Positions 44,051 to 53,854 of a stretch of 64,000 nucleotides of DNA are shown here, one piece after another. The translations under genes were made by a program, and so were the position numbers. The notes beneath the pieces were generated by a model. It saw only the letters and a list, made by a program, of their open reading frames with translations. It was not told where the DNA came from and searched no databases. Source of the stretch: Sphingopyxis sp. OPL5. Its GTDB lineage: Bacteria; Pseudomonadota; Alphaproteobacteria; Sphingomonadales; Sphingomonadaceae. Location: contig NZ_CP060725.1 in the NCBI RefSeq assembly GCF_003797775.2, positions 1,302,001 to 1,366,000 of the forward strand, read 5' to 3'. Position 1 is the first letter of the stretch. Every line of letters begins with the position of its first letter.

Positions 44051-46743
44051 GGCATTTTCTCCTGTGGGTCGGGGCGAATCGACGCCCACCAATTTGTAAT
44101 ATCCTGCCGCGCCGCGTCATGCGCAGCAAGCAGCTGCGGCCAGCCCGGCTCGCCGCATTGGCTCGCCACCAGTTGTCGCGCCGCGGCGGTCGCGGGTTCA
44201 CCTTCGGGTGCGGTCAGGCGCAGCATCACGAGCATCCGCGCGAGCAGCGCATGCGCCTCGCACACTTCGGGCGGTGCGAGGCCCTTGCCCTTCAGGCACG
44301 CGAGCGCCGCCGCGATATTGGGGTCATGGCATTCGCCGCTGGCGAGCTGGGTCACCTGCATCGCGAATTCGAGGTCGACCAGCCCGCCCGGCCCGCCCTT
44401 GATGTCGAGCGCGCCCTTCGGCGGCTTGTGTGCCGCCATCTTGTCGCGCATCTCGGCGGCGTCCTGCGTCAGTTTCCCTGCATCGCGCGGCGCCGTGAGC
44501 AGCGTGTCGATGACGCACTGCACCTCGGCCTTCGCACCGTCCGATCCATAGACGGGCCGCGCGCGGAGCAGCGCCATATGCTCCCACGTCCAGGCCTCCT
44601 CGCGCTGATAGCGTTCAAAGCTGTCGAGCGTGACGACCAGCGGCCCCTGCGCACCCTGTGGCCGCAGCCTGGTATCGACGTCATAGAGCTTGCCCGCCGC
44701 GGTCGGCACCGACATCGCCGCGGTCACCCGCTGCGCGAGGCGGTTGTAATAGGTCGTCGCGCCGAGCGGCCGCCGCCCGTCGGATTCGGCCAGATGATCG
44801 CCGGTGAACAGATAGATCAGATCGAGGTCCGACGCGTGCGTCAGCGCCCGTCCACCGAGCCGCCCCAGCGCGAGGACCACCAATTCGCTGTCGGCGATCC
44901 GCCCATGCGCCTCGACGAATTCGGCGACCGTCGCATCGGCGAGCACCTGCAGCGCCGCCTCGGCAAGCTCGGCATAGCCGCGCGCAATGACCATCGGGTC
45001 GCTCGCGCCCGCGATCAGTTGCACGCCATACGCGAAGCGCCGCTCGCCGACCCGGTCGCGCACGCGGTCGAGCAGGCGTTCGTAATCGAGCCCCGCCAGC
45101 CCCGGTGCCCACTCCGCTCGCAATTGCGCCTTGTCGGCGGGCGCATCGAACGCGCGTTTGTCGATCAGCCCTTCGATCAGCTCGACCCGCACGCCCAGCG
45201 CCTCGGCAAGCGTCGGTGCCAGCGTCAGCACGCGCACCGCGACCTTGGCGAGTTCGGGCTGCGCCGCGAGCAGATGGAAAAAATTGATCGCGCTCGGCAA
45301 CCCCGACACCAGCTTGTCGAAACGGGTCAGCGCCGCTTCGGGATCGGGAGCGGCGCCCAGCGCCTTGACCAGTTCGGGCAGCACCGTCTCGAGCGCGTCC
45401 TGCGCCGCGGGGGTGCGCAGCGCGCGCAGCTTGCCCCCTCGCCATTCGGCGATCGCGCGCAATGCCGGCTCGGGCGGCTCGAACCCGGCGGCCATCAGCG
45501 CCCCGGCGAGTTCGCCCTCGTCGCGCGGCAGCCCGCTGGTCGCCGCCCGTTCGAGGACGAGCCGGTCGTAACAGGCGGCGACCTCGGCGGTGACGGGCTG
45601 GAGCATCGCGAGCAGCGCCGCGCCGTCGGCATGCCCGTCGAGCCGCGCCACCGCATCCAGCGCGTCGGGCTGCAGCGGCAGGCCATGCGTCTGCTGGTCC
45701 TCGATCATCTGCAACCGATGTTCGATCCGCCGCAAAATAGCGTAGCAACTGGTCAGCCGCTCCGCGACACCCCCCTCGATCCGCCCCGCCTTCGCCAGTG
45801 CCGCAAGCGCGTCGACCGTCGCCGGCACGCGCAGCGACGGGTCGCGCCCGCCATAGATCAGCTGGTGGACCTGCGCGAAAAACTCGATCTCGCGGATGCC
45901 GCCGCGCCCACGCTTGAGGTCGTAGCCCGGCCCAAAGGCCTGCCCCTGCGCGAAATGGTCGCGAATGCGGTCGCTCATCGCGCCGATTTCCTTGAGCTGG
46001 CGGAAATCGAGGCTGCGGCGCCAGATGAAGGGCTGGATCGCGGAGAGGAACTCGCCGCCAAGCGCACGGTCGCCAGCCGATGCGCGCGACCGGATGAACG
46101 CCGCCTGCTCCCACGCCAGCGCCTCGGATTCATAATAGGATATCGCGGCATCGACCGGCAGCACGATCGGCGTCACCTCCGGGTGTGGGCGCAGCCGAAG
46201 GTCGACGCGCAGCACATGCCCGTTCGCCGTACGCGCCGACAATATTTCGGTCATCCGCCGCGCGATCCGCACCGCCGCCTCGGTCGGGTCGTCGCGTTGG
46301 CGACGCGGCATCGTCTCCGGATCGAAGATCAGGATCGGGTCGATGTCCGAAGAGTAATTGAGTTCGTGGCTGCCGAGCTTGCCGAGCGCGATCACCGACA
46401 ACCCGCGCGGCTCTTCGCCGGGCACGCGCTCGGCAAAGGCAGCAGCAAGCGCGGCATCGCAGGCGGCGTCGGCAAACGCCGACAGGTGCCGCGTCGTCGT
46501 CGCGACATCATGCTCGCCCGACAGATCACCGAGCGCAAGCAACAAGGCGATGCGCCCGCGCCACTGGCGCAGGCTCACCATGATATCGTCATCCATCGGC
46601 GGCGCGGCGACCGCCGCCAGCGCGGCGTCGGTGCCGTCGGTCAGGAAGCGCGTCACATCATCGGGCTGCAACTCGGCCAGCCGCGCGAGAAAGGGCGCAT
46701 TGGCAGTCAGGCGATCGAGCGCCGATTGGCGTTGGGAAGTCAT
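44047..46743 (-). CDS. glnE: Bifunctional glutamine synthetase adenylyltransferase/deadenylylase
   Basis: 898 residues. Two nucleotidyltransferase domains are visible: the first around VIALGKLGSHELNYSSDIDPILIFD and the second around LALGRLGGRALTHASDLDLIYLF. Each is followed by the helical GlnD/PII-type region (RGRGGIREIEFFAQVHQL; DIKGGPGGLVDLEFAMQV). It switches glutamine synthetase activity by AMP attachment and removal in response to nitrogen status. The stop overlaps bcp, an order usual in sphingomonads. Confidence 0.97.
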   Translation of the reverse strand: MTSQRQSALDRLTANAPFLARLAELQPDDVTRFLTDGTDAALAAVAAPPMDDDIMVSLRQWRGRIALLLALGDLSGEHDVATTTRHLSAFADAACDAALAAAFAERVPGEEPRGLSVIALGKLGSHELNYSSDIDPILIFDPETMPRRQRDDPTEAAVRIARRMTEILSARTANGHVLRVDLRLRPHPEVTPIVLPVDAAISYYESEALAWEQAAFIRSRASAGDRALGGEFLSAIQPFIWRRSLDFRQLKEIGAMSDRIRDHFAQGQAFGPGYDLKRGRGGIREIEFFAQVHQLIYGGRDPSLRVPATVDALAALAKAGRIEGGVAERLTSCYAILRRIEHRLQMIEDQQTHGLPLQPDALDAVARLDGHADGAALLAMLQPVTAEVAACYDRLVLERAATSGLPRDEGELAGALMAAGFEPPEPALRAIAEWRGGKLRALRTPAAQDALETVLPELVKALGAAPDPEAALTRFDKLVSGLPSAINFFHLLAAQPELAKVAVRVLTLAPTLAEALGVRVELIEGLIDKRAFDAPADKAQLRAEWAPGLAGLDYERLLDRVRDRVGERRFAYGVQLIAGASDPMVIARGYAELAEAALQVLADATVAEFVEAHGRIADSELVVLALGRLGGRALTHASDLDLIYLFTGDHLAESDGRRPLGATTYYNRLAQRVTAAMSVPTAAGKLYDVDTRLRPQGAQGPLVVTLDSFERYQREEAWTWEHMALLRARPVYGSDGAKAEVQCVIDTLLTAPRDAGKLTQDAAEMRDKMAAHKPPKGALDIKGGPGGLVDLEFAMQVTQLASGECHDPNIAAALACLKGKGLAPPEVCEAHALLARMLVMLRLTAPEGEPATAAARQLVASQCGEPGWPQLLAAHDAARQDITNWWASIRPDPQEKMP

Positions 46744-46810
46744 CGCCCCGCCCTATCACCTGCTCCGGCCAAGCTCGCAACCCATAGCGCGCAATAGCGA
46801 AGGGATGACC

Positions 46811-47605
46811 TCAGGCCGGAACCGTGCTCTCGTCGAAGAACAGCACCTGCGAGATCGCGGCGCGCAGCGTCGCGGGCTGATACGGCTTGGTGAGCAGGAA
46901 GGCCGGCTCGGGCCGGTCGCCAGTGAGCAGCCGTTCGGGAAAGGCGGTGATGAAGATGACCGGTACCTTCAGCCCGGTCAGGATTTCCTGCACCGCCTCG
47001 ATCCCCGAGCTGTTGTCGGCAAGCTGGATGTCGGCGAGGACGAGGCTCGGTGTGTGCGCTTGCGCCTCGGCGACCGCCTCACTGTGCGTGGTTGCGACCG
47101 CGACGACGTCATGCCCCAGGTCGCGAACGATCATTTCGATGTCCATCGCGATGATCGGCTCGTCCTCGATGATCAGGATGCGCGCACGCGTCTGGCGGTC
47201 GATCTCGGCCATCGCCTCGTCGATCAGGCCGCGCACCGTCGCGGCGTCGCGGCCGATGATGCGTCCGGCCTCCTCTTCGCTGAAGCCTTCGACCGCCGTC
47301 AGCAGCAGGGCCTGGCGCGCGAGCGAGGGAATGCGGCGCAGCCGCGCGTCGGCGATCGCGATGTCGGCGGCGGCGGGTTCGTCCGATTGCCCCTGTTGCT
47401 CGCTGGCGAGCCCGAAATTGTCATGCACCATGCGATAGAGCTGGATGCGCAGGTCGGCGCGCGTATCGACCGCCGCCGGGTTTGCGACCAAAGTCTGCAA
47501 CAAGCCCGCGACCAAAGCATCGCCGCTCCGCTGGCTTCCCGAAATCGCACGGCCGTAGCGGCGCAGATAGGGAAGATGCGGCGCGATCGCCTGACCCAAT
47601 GACAT
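46811..47605 (-). CDS. phyR: Response regulator PhyR, general stress response
   Basis: 264 residues. Residues 1-135 form a sigma-factor-like domain (sigma2/sigma4 pattern, FSEEEAGRIIGRDAATVRGLIDEA). Residues about 141-264 are a receiver with DE at 148-149 and phosphoacceptor Asp192 (LADIQL). When phosphorylated, PhyR binds the anti-sigma factor NepR and releases EcfG. AGGAGGT precedes the ATG. It is divergent from nepR. Confidence 0.95.
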   Translation of the reverse strand: MSLGQAIAPHLPYLRRYGRAISGSQRSGDALVAGLLQTLVANPAAVDTRADLRIQLYRMVHDNFGLASEQQGQSDEPAAADIAIADARLRRIPSLARQALLLTAVEGFSEEEAGRIIGRDAATVRGLIDEAMAEIDRQTRARILIIEDEPIIAMDIEMIVRDLGHDVVAVATTHSEAVAEAQAHTPSLVLADIQLADNSSGIEAVQEILTGLKVPVIFITAFPERLLTGDRPEPAFLLTKPYQPATLRAAISQVLFFDESTVPA

Positions 47606-47696
47606 AGTTTACCTCCTGATACAGGTCCATGCCTGCCTCGAAACCCGCCGGAATCGGACGATGCTCCGCCCGCGCCCGATATTATTGCGCCGACGT

Positions 47697-47721
47697 GGAA
47701 CGATCTAACGGCAAATTGGTT
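47697..47721 (+). promoter_or_regulatory. EcfG-type promoter in front of nepR
   Basis: GGAAC at 47697-47701 and GTT at 47719-47721 are 17 bases apart, matching the known alphaproteobacterial EcfG pattern GGAAC-N16/17-GTT. It points to nepR, about 80 bases downstream, and would give feedback control of the stress response. Confidence 0.75.
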
Positions 47722-47798
47722 TCATGGGGAAGAAGAAACGCGCCATTGCTCTTTGTTGAAGGCGCGGTTAGCTACAGGCCCCATGTCCATTGGATATC

Positions 47799-47975
47799 AT
47801 GATAATGCCGTCTGAATCCGGGTCCCCTTCACAGAAGCGAACCGGAAAAGACGGTGACAAGAAAATGACCAGAAAGGCGCAGGACGTGAACATCGCCCTG
47901 CGTCGCGCCTATGAGTCTGCGGTCGACGAGACGATCCCCGATTCGATGATGGACCTGCTCAACAAGCTCAACTGA
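47799..47975 (+). CDS. nepR: Anti-sigma factor NepR
   Basis: 58 residues from the ATG at 47799; ATG at 47805 or a TTG at 47790 are alternatives, and no clear ribosome-binding site decides. The helical core LRRAYESAVDETIPDSMMDLLNKL matches NepR, which holds EcfG sigma until phosphorylated PhyR competes. An EcfG-type promoter lies upstream. Unlike many relatives, no ecfG gene follows: the next gene is tgt on the opposite strand, 6 bases from the stop. Confidence 0.9.
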   Translation: MIMPSESGSPSQKRTGKDGDKKMTRKAQDVNIALRRAYESAVDETIPDSMMDLLNKLN

Positions 47976-47981
47976 GTCGCG

Positions 47982-49118
47982 TCACCCGGCCTTGCCACGC
48001 TGATACCGACTCTCGAAATCCGACTGGAAAGCCGCGAAGCGCCCCTCGGTGATCGCATCGTGCATCCCCTGCATCAGATCCTGATAGAAATGCAGGTTGT
48101 GCTGCGTCATCAACATCGCGCCAAGCATCTCGCCCGCGCGGACGAGATGGTGGAGATAGGCGCGCGTCCAGGTCGAGCATACCGGGCAGCCGCAGGCCTC
48201 GTCCAGCGGCGCCTGATCCTCGGCATGCTTTGCATTGCGGATATTGACCGGACCGCTCCAGGTGAAGGCCTGCCCGTTACGCCCCGAACGCGTCGGCAGC
48301 ACGCAGTCGAACATGTCCACACCGCGCGCGACCGCACCGACCAGATCGTCCGGCTTGCCGACCCCCATCAGGTAGCGCGGCCGGTCGGCGGGCAGTTGGC
48401 TCGGCGCATAGTCGAGCACGCCAAACATCGCCTCCTGACCCTCACCCACCGCGAGGCCGCCGATCGCATAGCCATCGAAGCCGATGTCGGTCAGCGCCGC
48501 CGCCGAGCGTGCGCGGAGCGTCTCGTCGAGCGAGCCCTGCTGGATTCCGAACAGCGCCGAACGCGCCGCATGTTCCTCGCCGGCGTCGAAGCCCGCGCGG
48601 CTGCGCGCGGCCCAACGCATCGATCGTTCCATGCTCGCCTCGGCGCGCCTGGCATCGACGCCATTCGGCGGGCATTCGTCGAACGCCATCACGATGTCGC
48701 TGCCGAGCAGCCGCTGGATCTCCATCGAGCGTTCGGGCGTTAGCATGTGACGCGATCCGTCGAGATGGCTCTGGAACGCCACGCCTTCCTCGCTCTGCTT
48801 GGTCAGCGCCGACAGGCTCATCACCTGATAACCGCCGCTGTCGGTCAGGATCGGCCGGTCCCACCCCATGAATTTGTGCAAGCCACCCAACCGCGCCATG
48901 CGCTCGGCGCCGGGGCGCAGCATCAAATGATAGGTGTTGCCCAAGATGATGTCGGCGCCGGTCGCGCGAACGTCCGCAGGGCGCATCGCCTTCACCGTCG
49001 CGGCGGTGCCGACGGGCATGAAGGCCGGGGTGCGGATGTCGCCGCGCTGCATCGCGATGACGCCGGTTCGCGCTGCGCCATCGGTCGCGGCGACCGAAAA
49101 GGTGAATCTTGTGGTCAT
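47982..49118 (-). CDS. tgt: tRNA-guanine (queuine) transglycosylase
   Basis: 378 residues. [44 protein letters not shown] with the catalytic Asp, [12 protein letters not shown], and the zinc site [17 protein letters not shown] with a later His are all standard. It swaps guanine-34 for preQ1 in tRNAs with GUN anticodons. queA, the next enzyme of queuosine synthesis, is at 52816 on the same strand with unrelated genes between. Confidence 0.96.
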   Translation of the reverse strand: MTTRFTFSVAATDGAARTGVIAMQRGDIRTPAFMPVGTAATVKAMRPADVRATGADIILGNTYHLMLRPGAERMARLGGLHKFMGWDRPILTDSGGYQVMSLSALTKQSEEGVAFQSHLDGSRHMLTPERSMEIQRLLGSDIVMAFDECPPNGVDARRAEASMERSMRWAARSRAGFDAGEEHAARSALFGIQQGSLDETLRARSAAALTDIGFDGYAIGGLAVGEGQEAMFGVLDYAPSQLPADRPRYLMGVGKPDDLVGAVARGVDMFDCVLPTRSGRNGQAFTWSGPVNIRNAKHAEDQAPLDEACGCPVCSTWTRAYLHHLVRAGEMLGAMLMTQHNLHFYQDLMQGMHDAITEGRFAAFQSDFESRYQRGKAG

Positions 49119-49164
49119 GGCGCGCGCCTATGGCGGGCGGGCGCGCGAAAGTCGAGCGCCGCGC

Positions 49165-49653
49165 CTATTCGCGCTCGTCCTCGCTCGATGGCTCATCGGC
49201 AGCCGCCTTCGCCTTTTCCTTCGGCTTTTCCTTCGCGAAGATTTCCGCCAGTTCCTTCTTCCGCGCCGCGGTCAGCCCCTCTTCGGCGGCGGGAAACATC
49301 TCTTCCTCTTCCTCGTCGATATGGTGGAGATAGCGATGCTTCATCGTCCGGAATCGCGTCAGCCAGCCGGTCGAGGCAAAGTCCATCTCATAGAGTTCGG
49401 TGAGCATCTCGTCGATTTCCTTATGCTCACTCGCACTGTGCTGGGCGTCCTCGCGCAGGTCGGGCTGGCCCATCATCGTCGCATAAAGCGAGAGTTCCTC
49501 GGACGCCGCGTGCGCGGTCACCTCGACGCGGAACGCCTCGAACAATTGCTCGCGCTCGGGACTGTCGCCATGGGTGTCGTCGATCCGGTCGAGCAGGTCG
49601 CGATGCCGGTCGTGATCGGCCTTGAGTCGCGCGAATATCTTTGCTTCCGCCAT
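49165..49653 (-). CDS. Hemerythrin HHE-domain protein
   Basis: 162 residues. His/Glu positions of the two HHE repeats are seen in KADHDRHRDLLDRI, VTAHAASEELSLYA, SASEHKEIDEML and MKHRYLHHIDEEEEEMFP, so a di-iron site is likely. The C-terminal 30 residues are Lys/Glu/Ala-rich and probably disordered. Such proteins bind oxygen or protect Fe-S enzymes; the exact role is unknown. It stands 46 bases from tgt. Confidence 0.9.
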   Translation of the reverse strand: MAEAKIFARLKADHDRHRDLLDRIDDTHGDSPEREQLFEAFRVEVTAHAASEELSLYATMMGQPDLREDAQHSASEHKEIDEMLTELYEMDFASTGWLTRFRTMKHRYLHHIDEEEEEMFPAAEEGLTAARKKELAEIFAKEKPKEKAKAAADEPSSEDERE

Positions 49654-49723
49654 GATCGTCTCCGTTCGCTGATCCCTCGAACGGATAACGGCTTATGACG
49701 GCAGCGGTTCCGCTGCGGCGAAG

Positions 49724-50485
49724 TCAGGGTCCCTTGGGGGCTTCGGTCGGCGCCTCGGCAGGCTGCGTCGGCAAAGGCCGCACCGGTTCGACATAATCCG
49801 AATAGAGCGCGGTCGCCTTGGCCGCGACGCGGTCGAGCACCTCGGTCTTCTGGTCCGCAAGCATCCGATCGGTGATCGCCCTCCCCGATTCGTCGCCGAG
49901 TGCAGCCGCGACCGAGAACCACGCGGCGGCGGTTTCCTTGTCGGCCGCCACGCCCTGCCCTTCGAGATAGAGGATGCCGATGCCGTAAAAGGCGTGCGGC
50001 TCGCGCTTTCTTGCCGCCGCCTGATAATAGTCCATCGCCTTGGCGAAATCGACCGGCGTGCCGCGACCATTGGCGTGCATCACGGCCAAGCTGACCTGCG
50101 CCGCCAGATTATCCTGCGCCGCCGCCTTCTTCAGCCAGCCGAACGCAGCCTTCGGATCCTCGGTCACACCCTCGCCGGTGTCGTACATCACGCCGAGGCG
50201 CCACTGGCACTGGCTAAGCCCCTTGTCGGCGCATTTGCGGTACAGCCCCGCTGCCTTCGCCTTGTCGGCAGTGATATTCTCACCATTGTCATAGAACCAG
50301 CCGAGCGCGAACTGCCCCTCGGGGTCACCCTCGCCCGCCTTTTCCTGCGCGAGCGCAAAAGCCTCGATCGGCTTGCCCGCCTCGATCAAGTCGGCGACCT
50401 GCTCGCCGGTCGATGCGGCGGTGAGCGCAACCCACGCCAATCCGACGATCGCGACGCGCTTGATATGATGTGCTGTGCTGAACAT
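49724..50485 (-). CDS. Exported Sel1/TPR-repeat protein
   Basis: 253 residues from ATG at 50485. An N-terminal export signal (HHIKRVAIVGLAWVALTAAS) precedes about five Sel1-like repeats: FALGWFYDNGENITADKAKA, RLGVMYDTGEGVTEDPKAA, SLAVMHANGRGTPVDFAKAM, GIGILYLEGQGVAADKETA. The tail is proline-rich. These repeats bind other proteins; in the periplasm they can scaffold envelope complexes. No partner can be named from the neighbourhood. Confidence 0.9.
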   Translation of the reverse strand: MFSTAHHIKRVAIVGLAWVALTAASTGEQVADLIEAGKPIEAFALAQEKAGEGDPEGQFALGWFYDNGENITADKAKAAGLYRKCADKGLSQCQWRLGVMYDTGEGVTEDPKAAFGWLKKAAAQDNLAAQVSLAVMHANGRGTPVDFAKAMDYYQAAARKREPHAFYGIGILYLEGQGVAADKETAAAWFSVAAALGDESGRAITDRMLADQKTEVLDRVAAKATALYSDYVEPVRPLPTQPAEAPTEAPKGP

Positions 50486-50540
50486 GGGTGCCTTTTGGCA
50501 AAGACGCAGCGTCGGCGCCAGCGCTACCTGCGCGACCGTG

Positions 50541-52688
50541 TCAGTTGCCCGTCCAGTCCGTCGTCGTGGTAAACGACGGCAGCGCCAGCGAGGTCGCGGT
50601 CTGTTGCGTGGCGGCGGCGATGAGATAGGGCGACACACGGTGCCGGGTGCACAGCCCGCCATTGCCGTCGCTGACCATCGACTGTTCGAATTCGATGCCC
50701 TGCTGGTGCTTCTTGGTCCGGCGGACGGTTGCGGTGGCAAGTTGGCCTTCGCCGAAGTCGATCACGAATTGGGTGCCGATCGGCACGTCCATGATCCCTT
50801 CGATAAAGGCGCCGGTCGCCGACAGGTTACGCATCACGACGGTATAGCGGTAATTGTCGTGGATCGCACCGACATTGCGGAACATCTGGAAACGATCGTT
50901 GCGCTGACGCGCCGGACCCGCTGGCTTGATCGTCCAGTTTCCCGATTCGGCATGGCCGAGCAGTTCGTCGTTCGACACCGACTTGCTGTACACATAGCCT
51001 TGCACATGGCTGACGTTGAGTTTGCGGATCAGGTCGAGCTGGTCGAGCGATTCGATACCCTCGGCGGTCGTTTCCATTTCGAGCGCCTCGGCGAGCGCGA
51101 CGATCGCCGCGATGATCGCGCCGTTGCGCGAACCCGGTTGGGTCGCACCGCGTACGAAGCTCTGGTCGATCTTGATCTTGTCGAACGGCGCCGACTGCAG
51201 ATAGCCGAGCGACGAATAGCCGGTGCCGAAATCGTCGAGCGCGAGGCGGACGCCGATCGCCTTCAGCGCCTTGAACATTTGGCTGGTTTCGGCCGAATCG
51301 CCGAGAAAGACGCTTTCGGTGATTTCGAGTTCGAGCTGTTCAGGCGGCAGGCCACTGGCGGCGAGCGCATGGGTGACGATTTTCGGCAATTCGGCGTTGG
51401 CGAACTGGATCGGCGAGACATTGACCGCGACGCGCATCTCGCCCGGCCAGCGCGACGCGTCGTCGCACGCCTTGCGCAGCACCCATTCGCCGAGCGTCCA
51501 GATGAGGTTGGCTTCCTCGGCGATCGGGATGAACAGCGCCGGCGAGATCGGTCCGCGCTCGGGATGCGTCCAGCGGATCAGCGCCTCCATGCCGGTGACG
51601 GTATCGGTCTTCGCGTTGACGATCGGCTGGTAAGAAAGCTCCATCTCGCCGCGTGCAAGCGCATCACGCAAATCTTCCTCAAGCGCGCGGCGATCTTCCG
51701 CCGACTGGTGCAGGTCGCTCGAATAGAAGCTGAACCGGCCGCGCCCATTGCCCTTGGCCGCATAGAGCGCGAGGTCGGCGTTGCGAACGAGATTGTCGCT
51801 GTTGTCGCCGTCGAACGGGCTGATCGCAACGCCAATCGAGGCGCCGATGATGCAGCGGCTACCCTCGACCGAATAGGGCTGCGACAGGCTGTTGATGATG
51901 TCCGACGCCATGTCGCCCAATTTGCCGCGATCCTCGACGTCGGGCAGGATGATCTGGAATTCGTCGCCGCCCAGGCGGCTGACCATTTCCTTGTCTCCCA
52001 CGATCTTGAGCAGCCGTTCGGCGACCTGCTTGAGCAGCGCGTCGCCGGCGGGGTGGCCCAGCGTGTCGTTGACCTGTTTGAAGCGGTCGAGGTCGAGCAG
52101 CATGATCGCGCACGATCGCTGTTGCTGGGTGAAGGCGGCGAGCGTCGTATCGAGCTTTTTCGAGATGTTGAAGCGATTGGCGAGCCCGGTCAGCGAATCA
52201 TACATCGCGAGCCGCGACGCATCCTCGGCCGACCGGCGCTGCTCGGTGATGTCGATGCCGCTGCCGCGATAGCCGGTGAAGCGGCCGCCGCCGTCGAAGT
52301 GCGGGCGTCCCGACACCGCCCACCAACGCTGGTCGCCCTCGAACGCACCGCGCAGCGGCAATTCGTCGAATTTCGATTGTTTGGTGAGCAGGAAGGGCAG
52401 AGTGCGCTGCCGCTCGCCATGGCTGTCGACCGGCAGGAACAGGTCGGAAAAAGTGGCGCCGAGCATCGCGGCGGCGGTCCGCCCCATCTGCTGCGCGACA
52501 TGATGGGTGATATACGTCAGCCGACCGTCGGCATCGGTCGACCAGAACCAGCCCTGGCCGCTTTCCTCGTAATTCTGAAGGAGGAGCAACGCTTCCTTGG
52601 TGTGGATGCTGGGAACGACTTCAGGGCGCGGCGTCGCCGCGCGCGCGCTGAACTTGCCCAAAAACCCTCGCCCACCGCCGTCTGGCAC
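50541..52688 (-). CDS. PAS-GGDEF-EAL-PilZ cyclic di-GMP signalling protein
   Basis: 715 residues, GTG start at 52688 with GGGGGA before it. A PAS-like domain (about 30-155, ESGQGWFWSTDADGRLTYITHH), GGDEF domain (RLGGDEFQII intact, about 160-320), EAL domain (GMEALIRW, NVSPIQFA, ELEITESVFL, DDFGTGYSSLGYL, KIDQSFV; about 335-585) and a C-terminal PilZ domain (RQRNDRF with NLSATGAF). Both synthase and phosphodiesterase motifs look intact, and PilZ may sense c-di-GMP as feedback. No membrane segment, so cytoplasmic. Confidence 0.93.
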   Translation of the reverse strand: MPDGGGRGFLGKFSARAATPRPEVVPSIHTKEALLLLQNYEESGQGWFWSTDADGRLTYITHHVAQQMGRTAAAMLGATFSDLFLPVDSHGERQRTLPFLLTKQSKFDELPLRGAFEGDQRWWAVSGRPHFDGGGRFTGYRGSGIDITEQRRSAEDASRLAMYDSLTGLANRFNISKKLDTTLAAFTQQQRSCAIMLLDLDRFKQVNDTLGHPAGDALLKQVAERLLKIVGDKEMVSRLGGDEFQIILPDVEDRGKLGDMASDIINSLSQPYSVEGSRCIIGASIGVAISPFDGDNSDNLVRNADLALYAAKGNGRGRFSFYSSDLHQSAEDRRALEEDLRDALARGEMELSYQPIVNAKTDTVTGMEALIRWTHPERGPISPALFIPIAEEANLIWTLGEWVLRKACDDASRWPGEMRVAVNVSPIQFANAELPKIVTHALAASGLPPEQLELEITESVFLGDSAETSQMFKALKAIGVRLALDDFGTGYSSLGYLQSAPFDKIKIDQSFVRGATQPGSRNGAIIAAIVALAEALEMETTAEGIESLDQLDLIRKLNVSHVQGYVYSKSVSNDELLGHAESGNWTIKPAGPARQRNDRFQMFRNVGAIHDNYRYTVVMRNLSATGAFIEGIMDVPIGTQFVIDFGEGQLATATVRRTKKHQQGIEFEQSMVSDGNGGLCTRHRVSPYLIAAATQQTATSLALPSFTTTTDWTGN

Positions 52689-52815
52689 TCTCTATTTCCC
52701 CCGGTCGTCCGGGCGCAGCACCGGCTTACCCATGTCGCATCATCGTGCTGGTCCCCACCAATTGAGACCATTTGCCTGAAATCCCTTGCGAATCAGTAAA
52801 TGACGGGGAGTCAGA

Positions 52816-53841
52816 TCAGGGGAGCAGCAGACTCGCGTCGCCATAGCTGTAGAAGCGATAGTCATACGCGATGGCGTGGGCATAGGCCGCCTGCATCGCG
52901 TCGAGCCCCATCAGCGCGCTAACCAGCATGAACAGGGTCGATTTGGGAAGGTGGAAATTGGTCATCAACCCGTCGATGGCGCGGAAGCGATAGCCCGGGG
53001 TGATGAAGATCGCGGTGTCGCCCGCAAAGGGCGCGATGATACCATCCTCGCGCGCCGCGCTTTCCAGCAGGCGCAGGCTGGTCGTGCCCACCGCGATGAC
53101 GCGTCCCCCCGCCGCGCGCACCGCGTTCAGCCGCCCGGCGGTGTCGGCATCGATGCGGCCCCATTCGGCATGCATGACATGATCGTCGGTATCGTCGGCC
53201 TTAACCGGCAGGAAGGTTCCCGCTCCCACGTGGAGCGTGAGCGTTTCGCTTTTTACCCCGGCTTCGGCGAGCGATTCCAGCAGTTCGGGCGTAAAATGCA
53301 GCGCTGCGGTCGGTGCCGCCACCGCCCCGTCTTCCTTCGCAAACATCGTCTGGTAATCGCTGCGGTCGGCCTCGTCGGTCCCGCGCTTGCCCGCGATATA
53401 GGGCGGCAGCGGCATCGTGCCGGCGCGTTCGAGCAGGATTTCGACGGGCTCGTCGCCGGCAAAGGCGAGGATGAAGCTGCCGTCGGCGAGCCGGTCCTCG
53501 GCAACCGCTGCGACGCCAGAACCGAAATCGACGCGTTCTCCAACACGAAGCCGCTTGCCATTGCGGATGAAGGCCTGCCAGCGGCGGAGGTCGATGCGCT
53601 TGTGCAGCGTCGCGCCGATTTTCGCTTCGCCGCGTTTCCCTTCGAGCTGCGCCGGGATGACCCGCGTGTCGTTGAAAACGAGGCAGTCGCCCGCACGAAG
53701 CAGCGCCGGCAGGTCGCGCACGCCCCGGTCGGACATTGCCTGTCCCTCGACCACGAGCATCCGCGCCGCGTCGCGCGGACGCGCCGGGCGGAGCGCGATA
53801 CGCTCGGCAGGGAGGTCGAAATCGAAGGCGTCGACGCGCAT
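52816..53841 (-). CDS. queA: S-adenosylmethionine:tRNA ribosyltransferase-isomerase
   Basis: 341 residues. [80 protein letters not shown] and [16 protein letters not shown] are QueA signatures. It makes epoxyqueuosine in tRNA, after Tgt. It follows the cyclophilin gene by 13 bases. Confidence 0.96.
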   Translation of the reverse strand: MRVDAFDFDLPAERIALRPARPRDAARMLVVEGQAMSDRGVRDLPALLRAGDCLVFNDTRVIPAQLEGKRGEAKIGATLHKRIDLRRWQAFIRNGKRLRVGERVDFGSGVAAVAEDRLADGSFILAFAGDEPVEILLERAGTMPLPPYIAGKRGTDEADRSDYQTMFAKEDGAVAAPTAALHFTPELLESLAEAGVKSETLTLHVGAGTFLPVKADDTDDHVMHAEWGRIDADTAGRLNAVRAAGGRVIAVGTTSLRLLESAAREDGIIAPFAGDTAIFITPGYRFRAIDGLMTNFHLPKSTLFMLVSALMGLDAMQAAYAHAIAYDYRFYSYGDASLLLP

Positions 53842-53854
53842 CGCGCGCCTCTCC

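Noticed and set aside
44119..46797. Plus-strand open frame of almost 900 codons antisense to glnE
   Set aside because: glnE has two intact transferase motifs; the antisense product is Arg/Gln-rich shadow.
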